Assembly: GCF_001723685.1 (NCBI RefSeq)
Contig: NZ_MCBX01000010.1
Span: 1 to 64,000, forward strand
DNA length: 64,000 bases
From: Candidatus Marithrix sp. Canyon 246
Lineage (GTDB): Bacteria > Pseudomonadota > Gammaproteobacteria > Beggiatoales > Beggiatoaceae
Direction: 5' to 3'
In this document: piece by piece, positions 63,965 to 64,000 of the stretch
How positions within the stretch are numbered: position 1 is the stretch's first letter
Layout: the number at the start of each line of letters is the position of its first letter
Position numbers and translations under genes: made by a program
The notes under the pieces: model-generated
What the model was told of the DNA's origin: nothing
The model's input: only the letters and a program-made list of their open reading frames with translations
Databases searched by the model: none

Positions 63965-64000
63965 ATGCCTCATAAAAAAAGGCGATATCCCTTTTCAGGA
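63965..64000 (+). CDS. Possible start of a gene cut by the window edge
   Basis: ATG 63965 opens MPHKKRRYPFSG to the window end, divergent from the secreted basic protein gene with 20 nt between starts. No ribosome-binding site is clear and 12 codons cannot prove a gene. Confidence 0.25.
   Translation, partial: MPHKKRRYPFSG

Noticed and set aside
1-64000. tRNA or rRNA genes, riboswitches
   Set aside because: No cloverleaf with a CCA-side match or rRNA segment was noticed on either strand by eye; a covariance search was not possible.

Overview
The window is AT-rich DNA (about one third G+C by eye) carrying ordinary gammaproteobacterial housekeeping genes (acnB, trmJ, slt, lolA, apaG-tsaE-nnr, recN, acpS, topA, dprA). 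These sit among many palindromic repeats, decayed gene copies, toxin-antitoxin genes, caspase-like and WD40 genes, a eukaryote-type Ser/Thr kinase with a PP2C phosphatase, and DUF29 and Rpn-family genes. That mix suggests a large or filamentous sulfur bacterium of the Beggiatoa/Thiomargarita/Thiothrix type (order Thiotrichales). This is inference from gene content and repeats; no rRNA or tRNA gene was seen to settle it.

Layout. 1-8 kb: an edge-truncated nuclease-like gene, a WbpE-like sugar aminotransferase, hom and alaC, two nupC nucleoside transporter genes on either side of a DUF29 gene, and a methyltransferase. 8-13 kb: a frameshifted secreted protein, a truncated PIN-type toxin with a putative antitoxin, a wrecked TPR/WD40/caspase locus and a YoeB-type toxin pair. 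13-18 kb: an AAA ATPase, ilvD, a second DprA-like gene, and BrnT/BrnA beside a Fic gene that has lost its catalytic core. 18-21 kb: a secreted protein with an FGE/C-type-lectin fold whose last 112 bases are a G+C-rich island with the form of a diversity-generating-retroelement (DGR) variable region. It is divergent from a caspase-like gene whose 5' end runs into a 49-bp tandem array. 21-27.6 kb: remnants of PiT and dprA, a polytopic membrane protein, intact PiT, an amino-acid-binding protein, a DUF4291 remnant and intact dprA. 27.6-39.2 kb: topA, kinase/PP2C, lolA, thioredoxin-like, two lytic transglycosylases, a FinO-like gene, a phosphodiesterase and trmJ. 39.3-45 kb: a tandem duplication of rpn-apaG-tsaE-nnr-small ORF in which the two copies have decayed in complementary ways. 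45-54.7 kb: EF-hand protein, BaeS/BaeR-like two-component system, SH3 protein, glgC, mgtE, acpS, a Mth938-like gene, an AlbA_2 ATPase and recN. 54.7-60.5 kb: a surface-polysaccharide cluster (acyltransferase, methyltransferase, PIG-L deacetylase, GNAT-like protein, Wzt-type ABC ATPase, membrane protein). 60.5-64 kb: acnB and a secreted basic protein.

Two themes stand out. First, the DGR-like variable tail at 17990-18101: eleven NNC codons flanked by fixed residues in a C-type-lectin fold that lacks the FGE catalytic cysteines. Neither a reverse transcriptase nor a template repeat is in the window. Second, the region repeatedly shows duplicated segments worn down by internal deletions, at least two of them between short direct repeats, leaving ordered fragments of neighbouring genes. 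The two nupC copies instead share a 504-bp identical tract inside diverged sequence, which looks like gene conversion. Several palindrome families (33-bp, 49-bp, GTTGGGCT, GGTCGGT, TGTCTGAATCA) sit at the joints and in places supply stop codons or overwrite gene ends.
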